Assembly (NCBI GenBank): GCA_002491245.1
Contig: DKVO01000036.1
Coordinates: 24,910-39,798 of the forward strand
Direction of reading: 5' to 3'
DNA length: 14,889 nt
Origin: Porphyromonadaceae bacterium UBA7176
Lineage (GTDB): Bacteria > Bacteroidota > Bacteroidia > Bacteroidales > Muribaculaceae
Shown here: positions 1-6,907 of the stretch, in pieces
Numbering within the stretch: position 1 is the first letter of the stretch
How the letters are laid out: the number at the start of each line of letters is the position of its first letter
Program-made: the position numbers and the translations under genes
The notes under the pieces: model-generated
Seen by the model: the letters and a program-made list of their open reading frames with translations, nothing else
The model's database searches: none
What the model was told of the DNA's origin: nothing

Positions 1-98
1 AAAGTGAACTTCAAATGACATTCAAAGGCAGTGCTTTCTTCGAAGGGTCTATGGCCAATTCATCCAAATCCGACCTTGAAGTAAAATTCGCACACTAA
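1..98 (+). CDS. 3' end of an unrecognised protein gene (partial)
   Basis: An open frame enters the window with its first complete codon at position 3 and stops at TAA 96-98. It gives about 31 residues ending in DLEVKFAH. There is no stop in this frame before 96, and the next gene starts 16 bases later in the same direction, so a real upstream gene sharing the transcript is likely. The tail alternates polar and hydrophobic residues, as in a final beta strand, but this is too little to assign a family. No promoter motif lies between this stop and the next start, which fits co-transcription. Confidence 0.55.
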   Translation, partial: SELQMTFKGSAFFEGSMANSSKSDLEVKFAH

Positions 99-114
99 CA
101 TCAATCTGACCACG

Positions 115-1290
115 ATGAATATACCGATTTTCAGATACATAATGGCGGTGGTGCTCGCTTGCGCTTCCATCGCTCACATTTCTGCCGAAGTTACGGTGGG
201 CGCGGCGCGCACCGGTGAGTACTTTCCCCTGCTCAAAGGAAAACGAGTGGCCTTGTTTTCAAACCACACCGGCATGGTGGGAGATCGTCACACCGTCGAC
301 CTGATGCTCGAGGGAGGAGTGGATGTAGTGACTTTATTCTCGCCCGAGCATGGTTTCAGAGGCACTGCCGATGCCGGCGAACACGTTGCCGATGGTGTCG
401 ATGGCCCTACCGGCGTGCCAATAGCATCGCTCTACGGCGGCAAAGGCAAGCGGATGCCGGCCAAGGAAGTGATGGACGGTTTCGACGTCATTGTCGTAGA
501 CATACAGGACGTCGGACTGCGCTATTACACCTATTACTGCACAATGATAGACCTTATGAACGCCGCCGCCAAATATGGCAAGGAGGTCGTTGTGCTCGAC
601 CGGCCCAATCCCAACGGCATGACCGTCGATGGCCCCGTGCTCGACATGAAATATGCCTCGGGCGTCGGCCGTCTGCCCATCCCGGTTGTCCACGGTATGA
701 CACTCGGCGAGCTTGCACGCATGGCCATAGGAGAAGGATGGCTCGAAGATGGAGCCAAGGTTCCGCTAACCGTCATCCCCTGCACCGGCTACACCCATCA
801 GACGCGCTACCGCCTGCCTGTGGCCCCATCGCCCAACCTGCGCACGATGCTCGCCATATACCTTTACCCATCGACATGCTACTTCGAGGCAACGCCGGTG
901 AGCCTGGGTCGCGGCACCGACCGCCCGTTCGAAATCTACGGACATCCGGAGATGAAGGGCCGTAGTTTCTCATTCACGCCTCGCAGCGTGCCCGGCGCTA
1001 AAAATCCGCCGCAGAAAGACAGCCTGTGCCGGGGCGTCGACCTTGGAAGTATTTCTGAAGAGAAAGCCATAGCCCAGGGCATCAACCTCGCCTACATAAT
1101 CGATGCCTACCGCGACCTTGGCATGGGTGATAAATTCTTCCGCAACTTTTTCGAGCTTCTGATAGGGCGCGGCGATATCCGCGGAATGATCGAAGACGGC
1201 AAAAGTGCCGACGAAATAAAGGCTACATGGGCCGGCGATGTCGCACGCTTCAAGGCTCAGCGACGCCCTTATTTACTTTATCCTGAATAA
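115..1290 (+). CDS. namZ: Secreted exo-beta-N-acetylmuramidase, NamZ/DUF1343 family
   Basis: The 391-residue product matches the DUF1343 family, whose characterised members (NamZ of Bacillus subtilis, glycoside hydrolase family GH171) release N-acetylmuramic acid from the non-reducing end of peptidoglycan fragments. Family motifs visible in order are SPEHGFRG (76-83), DIQDVGLRYYTY (129-140), LDRPNPNG (161-168), VVHGMTLGEL (191-200), SPNLR (239-243) and the segment 251-273 ending in GRGTDRPFE. Glu78 in SPEHG is a plausible catalytic acid, but that is inference. The N-terminus is a signal peptide: Arg7, a hydrophobic core at 9-20 and likely cleavage after Ala24 (ISA|EV). The protein should therefore act outside the inner membrane, most likely in the periplasm. 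Length is normal for the family. The gene is followed after 13 bases by a symporter gene, which suggests release coupled to uptake. I am sure of the family; MurNAc specificity rests on homology. Confidence 0.9.
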   Translation: MNIPIFRYIMAVVLACASIAHISAEVTVGAARTGEYFPLLKGKRVALFSNHTGMVGDRHTVDLMLEGGVDVVTLFSPEHGFRGTADAGEHVADGVDGPTGVPIASLYGGKGKRMPAKEVMDGFDVIVVDIQDVGLRYYTYYCTMIDLMNAAAKYGKEVVVLDRPNPNGMTVDGPVLDMKYASGVGRLPIPVVHGMTLGELARMAIGEGWLEDGAKVPLTVIPCTGYTHQTRYRLPVAPSPNLRTMLAIYLYPSTCYFEATPVSLGRGTDRPFEIYGHPEMKGRSFSFTPRSVPGAKNPPQKDSLCRGVDLGSISEEKAIAQGINLAYIIDAYRDLGMGDKFFRNFFELLIGRGDIRGMIEDGKSADEIKATWAGDVARFKAQRRPYLLYPE

Positions 1291-1303
1291 CACGACCTGC
1301 CAC

Positions 1304-2761
1304 ATGTCACAACCAATCATAGTCATCACCGTCATAGCGGCGTATTTCGCGTTGCTTATGGCAGTATCATATTTTGCCGGGCGCGGTAGCGACAACTCCA
1401 CCTTTTTCACCGGACGCCGCCGTGCACCGTGGCCCCTGGTTGCTTTCGCCATGATAGGCGCCGCCATATCGGGGGTTACATTCATCAGCGTGCCGGGTAT
1501 GGTGGTCGGCAAGGGATATGCCTATCTACAGATGGTGTTAGGTTTTATAGTAGGTTACGCGGTGATAGCTTTCGTGCTCGTACCGCTCTTTTACAAACGT
1601 AACCTCATATCAATCTACGGCTACCTCGAAGAACGGTTCGGCAGCACGACCTACCGTACCGGAGCGTGGTTTTTCTTTGTTTCGAAGATGCTCGGGGCGG
1701 CTGTGCGGTTTTTCGTTGTCTGCGCAGTGTTGCAACTGTTGGTGTTCTCACCGCTCCATATACCGTTTGCTTTCAATGTGATCGTAACCATCGCTCTAAT
1801 CTGGCTCTACACGGTGCAAGGCGGCGTCAAAACCCTCATATGGACTGATGCCATAAAGAGTTTCTGCCTGATAATGTCGGTGGTGCTGTGTATCTACTTC
1901 GTTGCCACAAACCTCGGCTACAGTTTCGGCGAGCTCTCATCGGCAGTGGCCGGACACGGGTCGTCGCGTATGTTTTTCTTCGACAATCCCAAGGAAGGCA
2001 CATACTTCTGGAAGCAGTTTCTCGCCGGCGTGTTCATGGCCATCGCCACCAATGGTCTCGACCAGGACATGATGCAGCGCAATCTTGCTTGCCGCGACAG
2101 CCGACAAAGCTGCAAAAATATGATCACAAGCGGCGTGACCCAGTTTTTCGTCATAGCATTATTTCTAATCTTAGGAACAGTACTTGTGATGTTTGCCGAC
2201 GCAAAAGGCATGTCGATGCCCGACAAGACCGACGAGCTCTTCGGCATGGTGGCCCAGCACCCCGACGTACCTGTAGTCGTCCTTATCCTCTTTGTCCTCG
2301 GCCTTGTGTCGGCGGCATATTCGGCGGCAGGTTCGGCGCTGACATCGCTGACGACATCGTATACAGTCGATATCCTCGGGGCGCACAAGAAGAAGGATGA
2401 GCGCGGCCTGACACGGACACGCAAAACGGTACATTTCGCCATGTCGGCGGTGATGGGCCTGGTGATCATAGCATTCTATTACCTTAGCGACCAGGATGCA
2501 ATATCAGCCGTATACACCTTGGCGTCCTATACCTATGGCCCGATATTGGGTCTGTTTGTCTACGGAATGTTCTGGAAGCGCCCTGTGCGCGACCGCCTTG
2601 TGCCGGCAGTATGCGTTGCAGCCCCGGCTCTTTCGTGGTGTGTGCAATGGGCTCTCAAGGGATGCTTCGGTTATGAAACGAGTTTCGAGCTACTGATAAT
2701 CAACGCCGTGATCACTATCGCAGGTTTGCATCTCCTGTCAGTTAAAATCAGAAAAAACTAA
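1304..2761 (+). CDS. Sodium:solute symporter (SSS family), possible MurNAc/amino-sugar transporter
   Basis: This 485-residue integral membrane protein has about 13 hydrophobic segments and the look of the SSS (solute:sodium symporter) family. Recognisable stretches are GAAISGVTFISVPG (52-65), YGYLEERFG (105-113), GGVKTLIWTDAIK (173-185) and GLDQDMMQRN (251-260), which match conserved SSS positions. The frame is open upstream to an ATG at 1238, inside the preceding gene. I prefer ATG 1304 because it puts the first membrane helix directly after the start, avoids a 53-base overlap, and drops a 22-residue extension that does not look like transporter sequence. It sits between a secreted muramidase gene and a WYL regulator gene, with 13-base and 7-base gaps, so all three are probably one operon. 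From this context the substrate may be MurNAc or a related peptidoglycan sugar. Sequence alone does not fix the substrate; sialic acid or other sugars are also SSS substrates. Confidence 0.88.
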   Translation: MSQPIIVITVIAAYFALLMAVSYFAGRGSDNSTFFTGRRRAPWPLVAFAMIGAAISGVTFISVPGMVVGKGYAYLQMVLGFIVGYAVIAFVLVPLFYKRNLISIYGYLEERFGSTTYRTGAWFFFVSKMLGAAVRFFVVCAVLQLLVFSPLHIPFAFNVIVTIALIWLYTVQGGVKTLIWTDAIKSFCLIMSVVLCIYFVATNLGYSFGELSSAVAGHGSSRMFFFDNPKEGTYFWKQFLAGVFMAIATNGLDQDMMQRNLACRDSRQSCKNMITSGVTQFFVIALFLILGTVLVMFADAKGMSMPDKTDELFGMVAQHPDVPVVVLILFVLGLVSAAYSAAGSALTSLTTSYTVDILGAHKKKDERGLTRTRKTVHFAMSAVMGLVIIAFYYLSDQDAISAVYTLASYTYGPILGLFVYGMFWKRPVRDRLVPAVCVAAPALSWCVQWALKGCFGYETSFELLIINAVITIAGLHLLSVKIRKN

Positions 2762-2768
2762 TCCACCC

Positions 2769-3668
2769 ATGCCTCACGATCTTTTCAACCGCTACCTGTG
2801 GCTTATCGACACCATACGGCGTTACGGACGTATCACCCGGGCCGATATCGACGAACTATGGCGCCGCTCCCAGTTTTCTGACGGCAACCCACTGCCACGA
2901 AGGACCTTCTGCAACTACCGCGCCGCAGCCGAAGAACTTTTCAAAGTCGAGATCAGATGCGACCCGGTCACTTTCGAGTATTACATCGACGAAGATGGCG
3001 GAGAGGCTGTGACTGAATGGCTGCTCAACGCTGCTGCCACTCATGAGGTGATAAGCCACTCACGCGACATGTCGGACCGCATCTTCGTAGAGGACGTGCC
3101 ATCGGCTCGCGAATTTCTCGCCCCTGTCATCGATGCCTTGCGCAACCGCCGGAGGGTGCAGTTCACCTATCAGCCATTCTACCGCACCGTCCCCACGACG
3201 GGCATCGTGCTCGAACCGTATTTCGTTAAACTCTTCCGCCAGCGCTGGTATGTGGTGGGGCGCCATGTGGAGCAAAAGCGAATAAAGACTTATGCACTCG
3301 ACCGTATAGTTGGTCTGCGTCTTTTGCCGGAGAATTTCAAGCCCGATGCTTCGTTCGACGCGTCGGCATACATAGCCAACTCATTCGGTATCGTAGTGAG
3401 CGCCACTCCGGTGCGCAATGTCGCACTTAAGGTCGACGCCCGTCTGGCCAAATACTTCCGAGCTCTTCCTCTCCACGCCTCACAGGAGGAGTTTATCCAT
3501 GATGATTACTCGATATTCCACTACCGCCTGCGTGTGAGCCTCGATCTGGTGGAGGAGATACTCAAATACGGTTCGCGTGTAGAGGTGCTGTCGCCGCCCG
3601 AATTACGCACCCTTGTAGCCGACGAACTCGCCAAGGCCGCCGCCCTTTATGCCACCACGGAAGATTGA
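2769..3668 (+). CDS. WYL-domain transcriptional regulator
   Basis: The 299-residue protein has an N-terminal helix-turn-helix-like region (about 5-60, including RYGRITRADIDELW), then a WYL domain at about 118-185 and a C-terminal WCX-like region to the end. The WYL core is seen as RRRVQFTYQPF (127-137), LEPYFVKLFRQRWYVVG (148-164) and KTYALDRI (173-180). The namesake triad reads Trp160-Tyr161-Val162, a conservative change of the final Leu. WYL domains bind ligands, often nucleotides or nucleic acids, and couple them to DNA binding by the N-terminal domain. The start codon lies 7 bases after the symporter stop, so it is probably the last gene of the muramidase-symporter operon and may regulate it. 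No operator could be identified for it. Family assignment is firm; the target is inference. Confidence 0.88.
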   Translation: MPHDLFNRYLWLIDTIRRYGRITRADIDELWRRSQFSDGNPLPRRTFCNYRAAAEELFKVEIRCDPVTFEYYIDEDGGEAVTEWLLNAAATHEVISHSRDMSDRIFVEDVPSAREFLAPVIDALRNRRRVQFTYQPFYRTVPTTGIVLEPYFVKLFRQRWYVVGRHVEQKRIKTYALDRIVGLRLLPENFKPDASFDASAYIANSFGIVVSATPVRNVALKVDARLAKYFRALPLHASQEEFIHDDYSIFHYRLRVSLDLVEEILKYGSRVEVLSPPELRTLVADELAKAAALYATTED

Positions 3669-3698
3669 CCACTGCTACAGATTTCACGATAAAATGTG

Positions 3699-3706
3699 TA
3701 ACTTTG
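3699..3706 (+). promoter_or_regulatory. Bacteroidota -7 promoter element for the LOG gene
   Basis: TAACTTTG matches the Bacteroidota -7 consensus TAnnTTTG and is followed by CA, as is common. It lies 26 bases before the ATG of the LOG-family gene, in the only non-coding gap of this region (3669-3731). I see no TTTG near the expected -33 position. It probably starts the transcript of the LOG and DUF4271 genes. Confidence 0.6.
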
Positions 3707-3716
3707 CACAAAGTTA
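3699..3716. repeat. 18-bp perfect inverted repeat over the LOG promoter
   Basis: TAACTTTG-CA-CAAAGTTA has two perfect 8-base arms around a 2-base centre. The left arm is exactly the -7 promoter element, and the right arm covers the likely transcription start. A two-fold symmetric site in this place could be a repressor operator, or could equally present a -7 motif on the opposite strand. It may be partly chance, because the right arm is short and AT-rich. Confidence 0.5.
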
Positions 3717-3731
3717 AATATTAAGTAAGTA

Positions 3732-4316
3732 ATGAAAGAGACTCGAGAACTTGCTGTTACAGTCTACTGCGGTTCGTCGGCGCATCTCGCCCCGATATAT
3801 ATTGATGCTGCGGCCGAACTTGGCCGTACCCTCGCTGCACGTGGCGCCACACTGGTGTCGGGCGCCGGCCATTCCGGCCTTATGGGCGCCGTAGCCGACG
3901 CTGCCATAGCTGCCGGTGGACGCACCCACGGCGTGATACCTCAATTTATGGTTGACCGCGGCTGGCACCATCCAGGCATGGATGTTCTCGATATCGTACC
4001 CGACATGCACAGGCGCAAAGCCCGTATGGCAGAGCTATCGTACGGTTGCATAGCTCTACCAGGCGGAGTGGGTACATTCGAGGAACTTATGGAAATCATC
4101 ACATGGCGCCAGCTGGGCCTCTACGACGGCAACGTGGTGATCCTTGATATCGACGGATACTATGCTCCGCTGCTTTCGATGTTTGCCAAGGGTGTGGAAG
4201 AGGGTTTCATACCAGCCGACCACCGGACACTTTTCAGCGTGGCCTCGTCGGTAGGAGAAGCCGTCGACATGGCATTGGCACCACACACAGCCGCCGACGT
4301 TTCACCGAAGTTCTGA
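3732..4316 (+). CDS. LOG-family nucleoside-5'-monophosphate phosphoribohydrolase (TIGR00730)
   Basis: This 194-residue protein is a cytosolic Rossmann-fold enzyme of the LOG/YvdD (formerly 'lysine decarboxylase-like') family. Known members split the N-glycosidic bond of nucleoside 5'-monophosphates, including cytokinin ribotides and AMP/CMP-like substrates, to give a free base and ribose 5-phosphate. The signature PGGVGTFEE is at 110-118, preceded by RRKARM (94-99) with the conserved Arg. The N-terminal nucleotide-binding part shows VYCGSS (11-16) and SGAGHSGLMG (43-52). Length is typical for the group. ATG 3732 is the first start after the promoter at 3699-3706. The next gene begins one base after this stop, so the two are probably translationally linked. 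A metabolic nucleotide-salvage role is more likely than a hormone role in a gut-type bacterium, but the substrate is not visible from sequence. Confidence 0.88.
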   Translation: MKETRELAVTVYCGSSAHLAPIYIDAAAELGRTLAARGATLVSGAGHSGLMGAVADAAIAAGGRTHGVIPQFMVDRGWHHPGMDVLDIVPDMHRRKARMAELSYGCIALPGGVGTFEELMEIITWRQLGLYDGNVVILDIDGYYAPLLSMFAKGVEEGFIPADHRTLFSVASSVGEAVDMALAPHTAADVSPKF

Positions 4317-4317
4317 C

Positions 4318-5025
4318 ATGTCGTCCATTCTGTTACATCTCATCGTTTTGTCGGCCGGGCTGGACCCGACCCCCATGCCTCCGGCCTATTTCAATTCCAC
4401 AGCGCTCGCGGCTTTACTCACGGGTCTTTTTACCGTCACCGCCCTTAATGCCCCTCACGTTGGTCGGGCACTGAAGGCCTACCGGTCGGAGTTGTGGAGC
4501 GTCAGACGCAGGCCCAATGTGTTCGACGACCAACAGAATGCACCACTTCCAGGCGCGGTGCTGCTCGTCCTGATCTTTATTGTTTCGGGCGGAACTGTGC
4601 TCTACAATCTACACGGCATACCATCATCACCGACATTTGCCGGAGCAGCCGCAGCCATGACCCTCTTAGGGTGCTGGTACATTTTCCGGCGCTGTGCCTA
4701 CTGGCTCGTCGGCTACACATTCACCGGCACAGAAGGCCGTCGCCGCTGGCTCGGAGGATACTCGGCAACCCAGGCATTTACCGGTCTGGCCCTGGTGGTG
4801 CCGGCGCTGTTGACCATATACAGGCCATCGTGGCATGGTATTTTATTAAACATCTCACTATCAATCTATTTTATAGGCCAGGCACTTTTTCTAATCAAAG
4901 GCTTTAGAATTTTTTATCATAAAATTTGGTCTTTGCTTTATTTTATTTTGTACCTTTGCACCTTGGAAATTTTGCCGATACTCATAGTCTACCGTTTGTC
5001 AGCGATTTTGCCCGAGGTAGCTTGA
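4318..5025 (+). CDS. DUF4271 integral membrane protein
   Basis: The 235-residue product is a polytopic membrane protein resembling the Bacteroidota-specific DUF4271 family, whose function is unknown. Hydrophobic segments lie at about 28-45, 78-98, 106-123, 149-168, 174-194 and 203-228. The C-terminal stretch containing FYHKIWSLLYFILYL (199-213) is the most family-like part. In this phylum such genes commonly sit just before a HemD-like gene, as here. The ATG comes one base after the LOG stop codon, giving tight coupling. The last third of the gene (about 4840-4960) is clearly more AT-rich than the surrounding sequence and contains a promoter for the downstream genes, so this stretch is under two kinds of constraint. 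Family call is from recognition of pattern and context, not from alignment. Confidence 0.75.
   Translation: MSSILLHLIVLSAGLDPTPMPPAYFNSTALAALLTGLFTVTALNAPHVGRALKAYRSELWSVRRRPNVFDDQQNAPLPGAVLLVLIFIVSGGTVLYNLHGIPSSPTFAGAAAAMTLLGCWYIFRRCAYWLVGYTFTGTEGRRRWLGGYSATQAFTGLALVVPALLTIYRPSWHGILLNISLSIYFIGQALFLIKGFRIFYHKIWSLLYFILYLCTLEILPILIVYRLSAILPEVA
4925..4958 (+). promoter_or_regulatory. Promoter inside the DUF4271 gene, reading toward hemD-rnpA-yidD
   Basis: TACCTTTG (4951-4958), followed by CA, matches the Bacteroidota -7 element. A TTTG at 4925-4928 begins 26 bases upstream, the spacing expected between the -33 and -7 elements. Both lie in the coding sequence of the preceding gene within an AT-rich patch. 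The HemD-like start follows at 5066, leaving a leader of roughly 100 bases. A short inverted repeat, TTTTAT-C-ATAAAA at 4912-4924, abuts the -33 element. Confidence 0.6.
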
Positions 5026-5065
5026 CAGTACCGGCCGATAGCAGAACCCACATATTAGACTGATA

Positions 5066-5809
5066 GTGAATATCAAAAAGATCCTCGTATCGCAACCCCG
5101 GCCGTCGACCGACAAGTCGCCGTATTTCGATCTCGCACAAAAACACGGCGTGGAGCTGGTGTTCCGTCCATTCATCAAGGTTGAGGGCCTTTCTGCCAAG
5201 GAATTTCGCCAGCAGAAGGTCAACATACCCGATTTTACGGCCATTGTCTTCACCGCCCGTACAGCCGTCGACCATTTCTTCCGCCTTTGCGAGGAGATGC
5301 GCGTGACAATACCCATGACCCTCAAATATTTCTGCACCAGCGAATCAATCGCCAACTACCTCCAGAAATATATCGTATACCGCAAGCGCAAGATATTTGC
5401 AGCACCTACAGGCAAGCTCGCCGACCTCCTGCCGGCGATGCTGAAGCACAAGACAGAAAACTTCCTTCTTGCCGTGAGCGATGTCAACAATGGCGCCGAC
5501 CTCGCCTTGATGCAGGCCAACAAACTCAACGTGACATCTGCTGCGATGTACCGCACGGTGAGCAACGATTTCGGTCCTGACGAAGTTTTCGACTACGACA
5601 TGCTCGTCTTCTTCAGCCCTCAGGGTATAGAGTCGCTACTCAAGAATTTCCCCGATTTCAAACAGGGCGATATCAAGATAGCCGCCCTCGGCCCGGCTAC
5701 AGTCAAGGCCGTGACCGACGCCGGTCTGCGCATCGACATCGAAGCTCCCACCCCCAAAGCCCCGTCGATGGCCACCGCCATAGACCTCTACCTCGACGGC
5801 AAACTGTAA
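5066..5809 (+). CDS. hemD: Uroporphyrinogen-III synthase (HemD)-like protein
   Basis: The 247-residue product has the two-lobed alternating pattern of the HemD family, which closes and inverts hydroxymethylbilane to uroporphyrinogen III for haem and corrinoid synthesis. Family-like stretches include FTARTAVDHFF (62-72), MYRTVSNDF (161-169), FFSPQGIESLL (182-192) and ALGPATVKA (207-215). The start is GTG at 5066: its first residues, NIKKILVSQPRPST, correspond to the usual N-terminus of Bacteroidales homologues, and there is no in-frame ATG that keeps this segment. It lies between DUF4271 and rnpA, a common Bacteroidota arrangement, and is probably transcribed from the promoter at 4925-4958. 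Many Bacteroidales need external haem, and no other tetrapyrrole gene is visible here, so whether it makes uroporphyrinogen III in this organism is open. Confidence 0.85.
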   Translation: MNIKKILVSQPRPSTDKSPYFDLAQKHGVELVFRPFIKVEGLSAKEFRQQKVNIPDFTAIVFTARTAVDHFFRLCEEMRVTIPMTLKYFCTSESIANYLQKYIVYRKRKIFAAPTGKLADLLPAMLKHKTENFLLAVSDVNNGADLALMQANKLNVTSAAMYRTVSNDFGPDEVFDYDMLVFFSPQGIESLLKNFPDFKQGDIKIAALGPATVKAVTDAGLRIDIEAPTPKAPSMATAIDLYLDGKL

Positions 5810-5842
5810 GCCGTACGGAAATGAGTGTCGGGACATGAAATT

Positions 5843-6235
5843 ATGAAACTCGGCCTTTACAAGAAACAAAAACTCTGCTCACCCGTCGCGATCGACATAC
5901 TGTTCGGCGGCGGAGCAGAGTTTTCGCGTCTCGTCTACCCTCTGCGAGCCGTGGCGCGACGCAATCCGGGCCGCAAGAGCGATGCTCCTCTTGCCTTCCT
6001 CATCTCGATACCCAAGAAACGGCTGCACCATGCAGTAGACCGGGTGCAGATGCGTCGCCGCGTACGCGAATCGTTCAGGCTCAACCATCACTCCTACCCA
6101 CTCCCCGATGGCGAGCGCATCGACATCGCCTTTATTTATGTGGCCTCGGCCACAACACCCTACTCTGCTGTCGACCGTTCGGTGCGCCGTATCCTCGAAT
6201 CGCTACAAGCCCACTATGCAAAAGATTGCGAATAG
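5843..6235 (+). CDS. rnpA: Ribonuclease P protein component
   Basis: This 130-residue basic protein is the protein subunit of RNase P, which with the M1 RNA matures the 5' ends of tRNAs. The RNA-binding signature is at 58-76, reading KKRLHHAVDRVQMRRRVRE; the usual family form is KKxxxxAVxRNxxKRxxRE. Val68 stands where most homologues have the conserved Asn, while the flanking basic residues are kept. The N-terminal LYKKQKLCSPVAIDILFGGG (5-24) matches the substrate-leader-binding region. The frame is open to a GTG at 5825; I chose ATG 5843 because Bacteroidales homologues usually begin a few residues before the KKxxRLCS segment. yidD starts before this gene ends (20-base overlap). The rpmH gene that commonly precedes rnpA in other phyla is absent here. 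Confidence 0.9.
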   Translation: MKLGLYKKQKLCSPVAIDILFGGGAEFSRLVYPLRAVARRNPGRKSDAPLAFLISIPKKRLHHAVDRVQMRRRVRESFRLNHHSYPLPDGERIDIAFIYVASATTPYSAVDRSVRRILESLQAHYAKDCE

Positions 6236-6458
6236 TCTGAGAGCGGCTCTGGTGTGGCTTCTGTGCCTGCCTATACTCTTTTACCGCACCTGCATATCAC
6301 CCATGACACCCCCGAGCTGCCGCTACACCCCGACCTGCAGCCAATATGCCCTCGAAGCCCTGCGCAAGCATGGCCCGATACGCGGTCTGTGGCTCACTGT
6401 GCGCCGTATCCTCCGCTGCAACCCCTGGGGAGGAAGCGGCTATGACCCGGTACCCTGA
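6216..6458 (+). CDS. yidD: Membrane protein insertion efficiency factor YidD
   Basis: The 80-residue protein belongs to the YidD family, small proteins at the inner face of the cytoplasmic membrane that assist YidC/Sec-dependent insertion. The N-terminal amphipathic or membrane-associated helix is at 7-24, followed by the family core: FYRTCISPMTPPSCRYTPT (22-40), CSQYALEALRKHG (41-53) and CNPWGGSGYDPVP (68-80). The open frame extends to 6108, but ATG 6216 gives the standard family length and N-terminus. It overlaps the last 20 bases of rnpA in another frame, the classical rnpA-yidD coupling seen in many bacteria. A yidC (oxaA) gene does not follow it here, unlike in many other phyla. Confidence 0.93.
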   Translation: MQKIANSLRAALVWLLCLPILFYRTCISPMTPPSCRYTPTCSQYALEALRKHGPIRGLWLTVRRILRCNPWGGSGYDPVP

Positions 6459-6534
6459 CAGCACAAAAAGCACTGTAAATAAACTTTTTTTCACAATATT
6501 TGTATTATTTATACATGATGTGGAGATTTTTTTG

Positions 6535-6542
6535 TATCTTCG
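6535..6542 (+). promoter_or_regulatory. Possible -7 promoter element before the small membrane protein
   Basis: TATCTTCG differs by one base from the Bacteroidota -7 consensus TAnnTTTG. It lies 28 bases before the ATG at 6571 in an AT-rich, 112-base non-coding gap (6459-6570). No TTTG stands at the expected upstream distance; TTTA at 6508-6511 is the nearest partial match. Confidence 0.5.
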
Positions 6543-6570
6543 CCATGTGGAAATTTTGATAGGATACAAG

Positions 6571-6867
6571 ATGACAGATATAGAAGAAAAAAAGATTGAG
6601 ACTCCAGAAAACGACACTCCCAAACGCCGGCATGTATGGGTATGGATTGCCGTCGGTCTTGCCCTGGTGGCCTGGGCGGTGCTCGCATGGGCCGACGGAT
6701 ATGTTGCGATGGCCGTTGCCGCAGCCGGCATAGCTGCCGGATTTATAGGTGCGCACAAAAACTCGGCGGCGATGAAACGCCTCGCCACAACGGCAATAAT
6801 AGCTTCTACCGTATTGCTCACCGTGGTTGCGGCATATCTTATCGTACTCAAAATCGGCCTCAGTTAG
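6571..6867 (+). CDS. Small membrane protein of unknown function (98 aa)
   Basis: I do not recognise a family. The protein starts with a charged cytoplasmic-type segment rich in Glu and Lys (1-21), followed by three hydrophobic segments at about 22-40, 44-61 and 71-94, rich in Ala and Val. A short basic stretch, HKNSAAMKR (62-70), separates the second and third, and the tail is only four residues long. The frame is open far upstream, but ATG 6571 is chosen because a -7-like element at 6535-6542 sits just before it and the upstream extension overlaps yidD in another frame. It is followed by a 96-base gap with another promoter, so it is probably transcribed alone. Its composition agrees with its neighbours, so nothing suggests recent transfer. 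Confidence 0.75.
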   Translation: MTDIEEKKIETPENDTPKRRHVWVWIAVGLALVAWAVLAWADGYVAMAVAAAGIAAGFIGAHKNSAAMKRLATTAIIASTVLLTVVAAYLIVLKIGLS

Positions 6868-6907
6868 AGTATATTTCGATAAAAAAGGCAGCCAAACGGC
6901 CCTAAGA

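Noticed and set aside
1238..1303. Upstream ATG start for the symporter
   Set aside because: It would add 22 residues that overlap the muramidase gene and do not resemble transporter N-termini; ATG 1304 fits better.
1888..2400. Plus-strand alternative frame of 170 codons inside the symporter gene
   Set aside because: Composition is Arg/His/Pro-rich out-of-frame translation with no hydrophobic or catalytic pattern.
1918..2469. Minus-strand open frame (183 codons) opposite the symporter gene
   Set aside because: Shadow of conserved SSS coding sequence; no start context, no recognisable domain.
6459..6500. Possible terminator after yidD (ACAG...CTGT with a T-run)
   Set aside because: The stem is only four base pairs around an 11-base loop, too weak to call despite the T-run at about 6484-6490.
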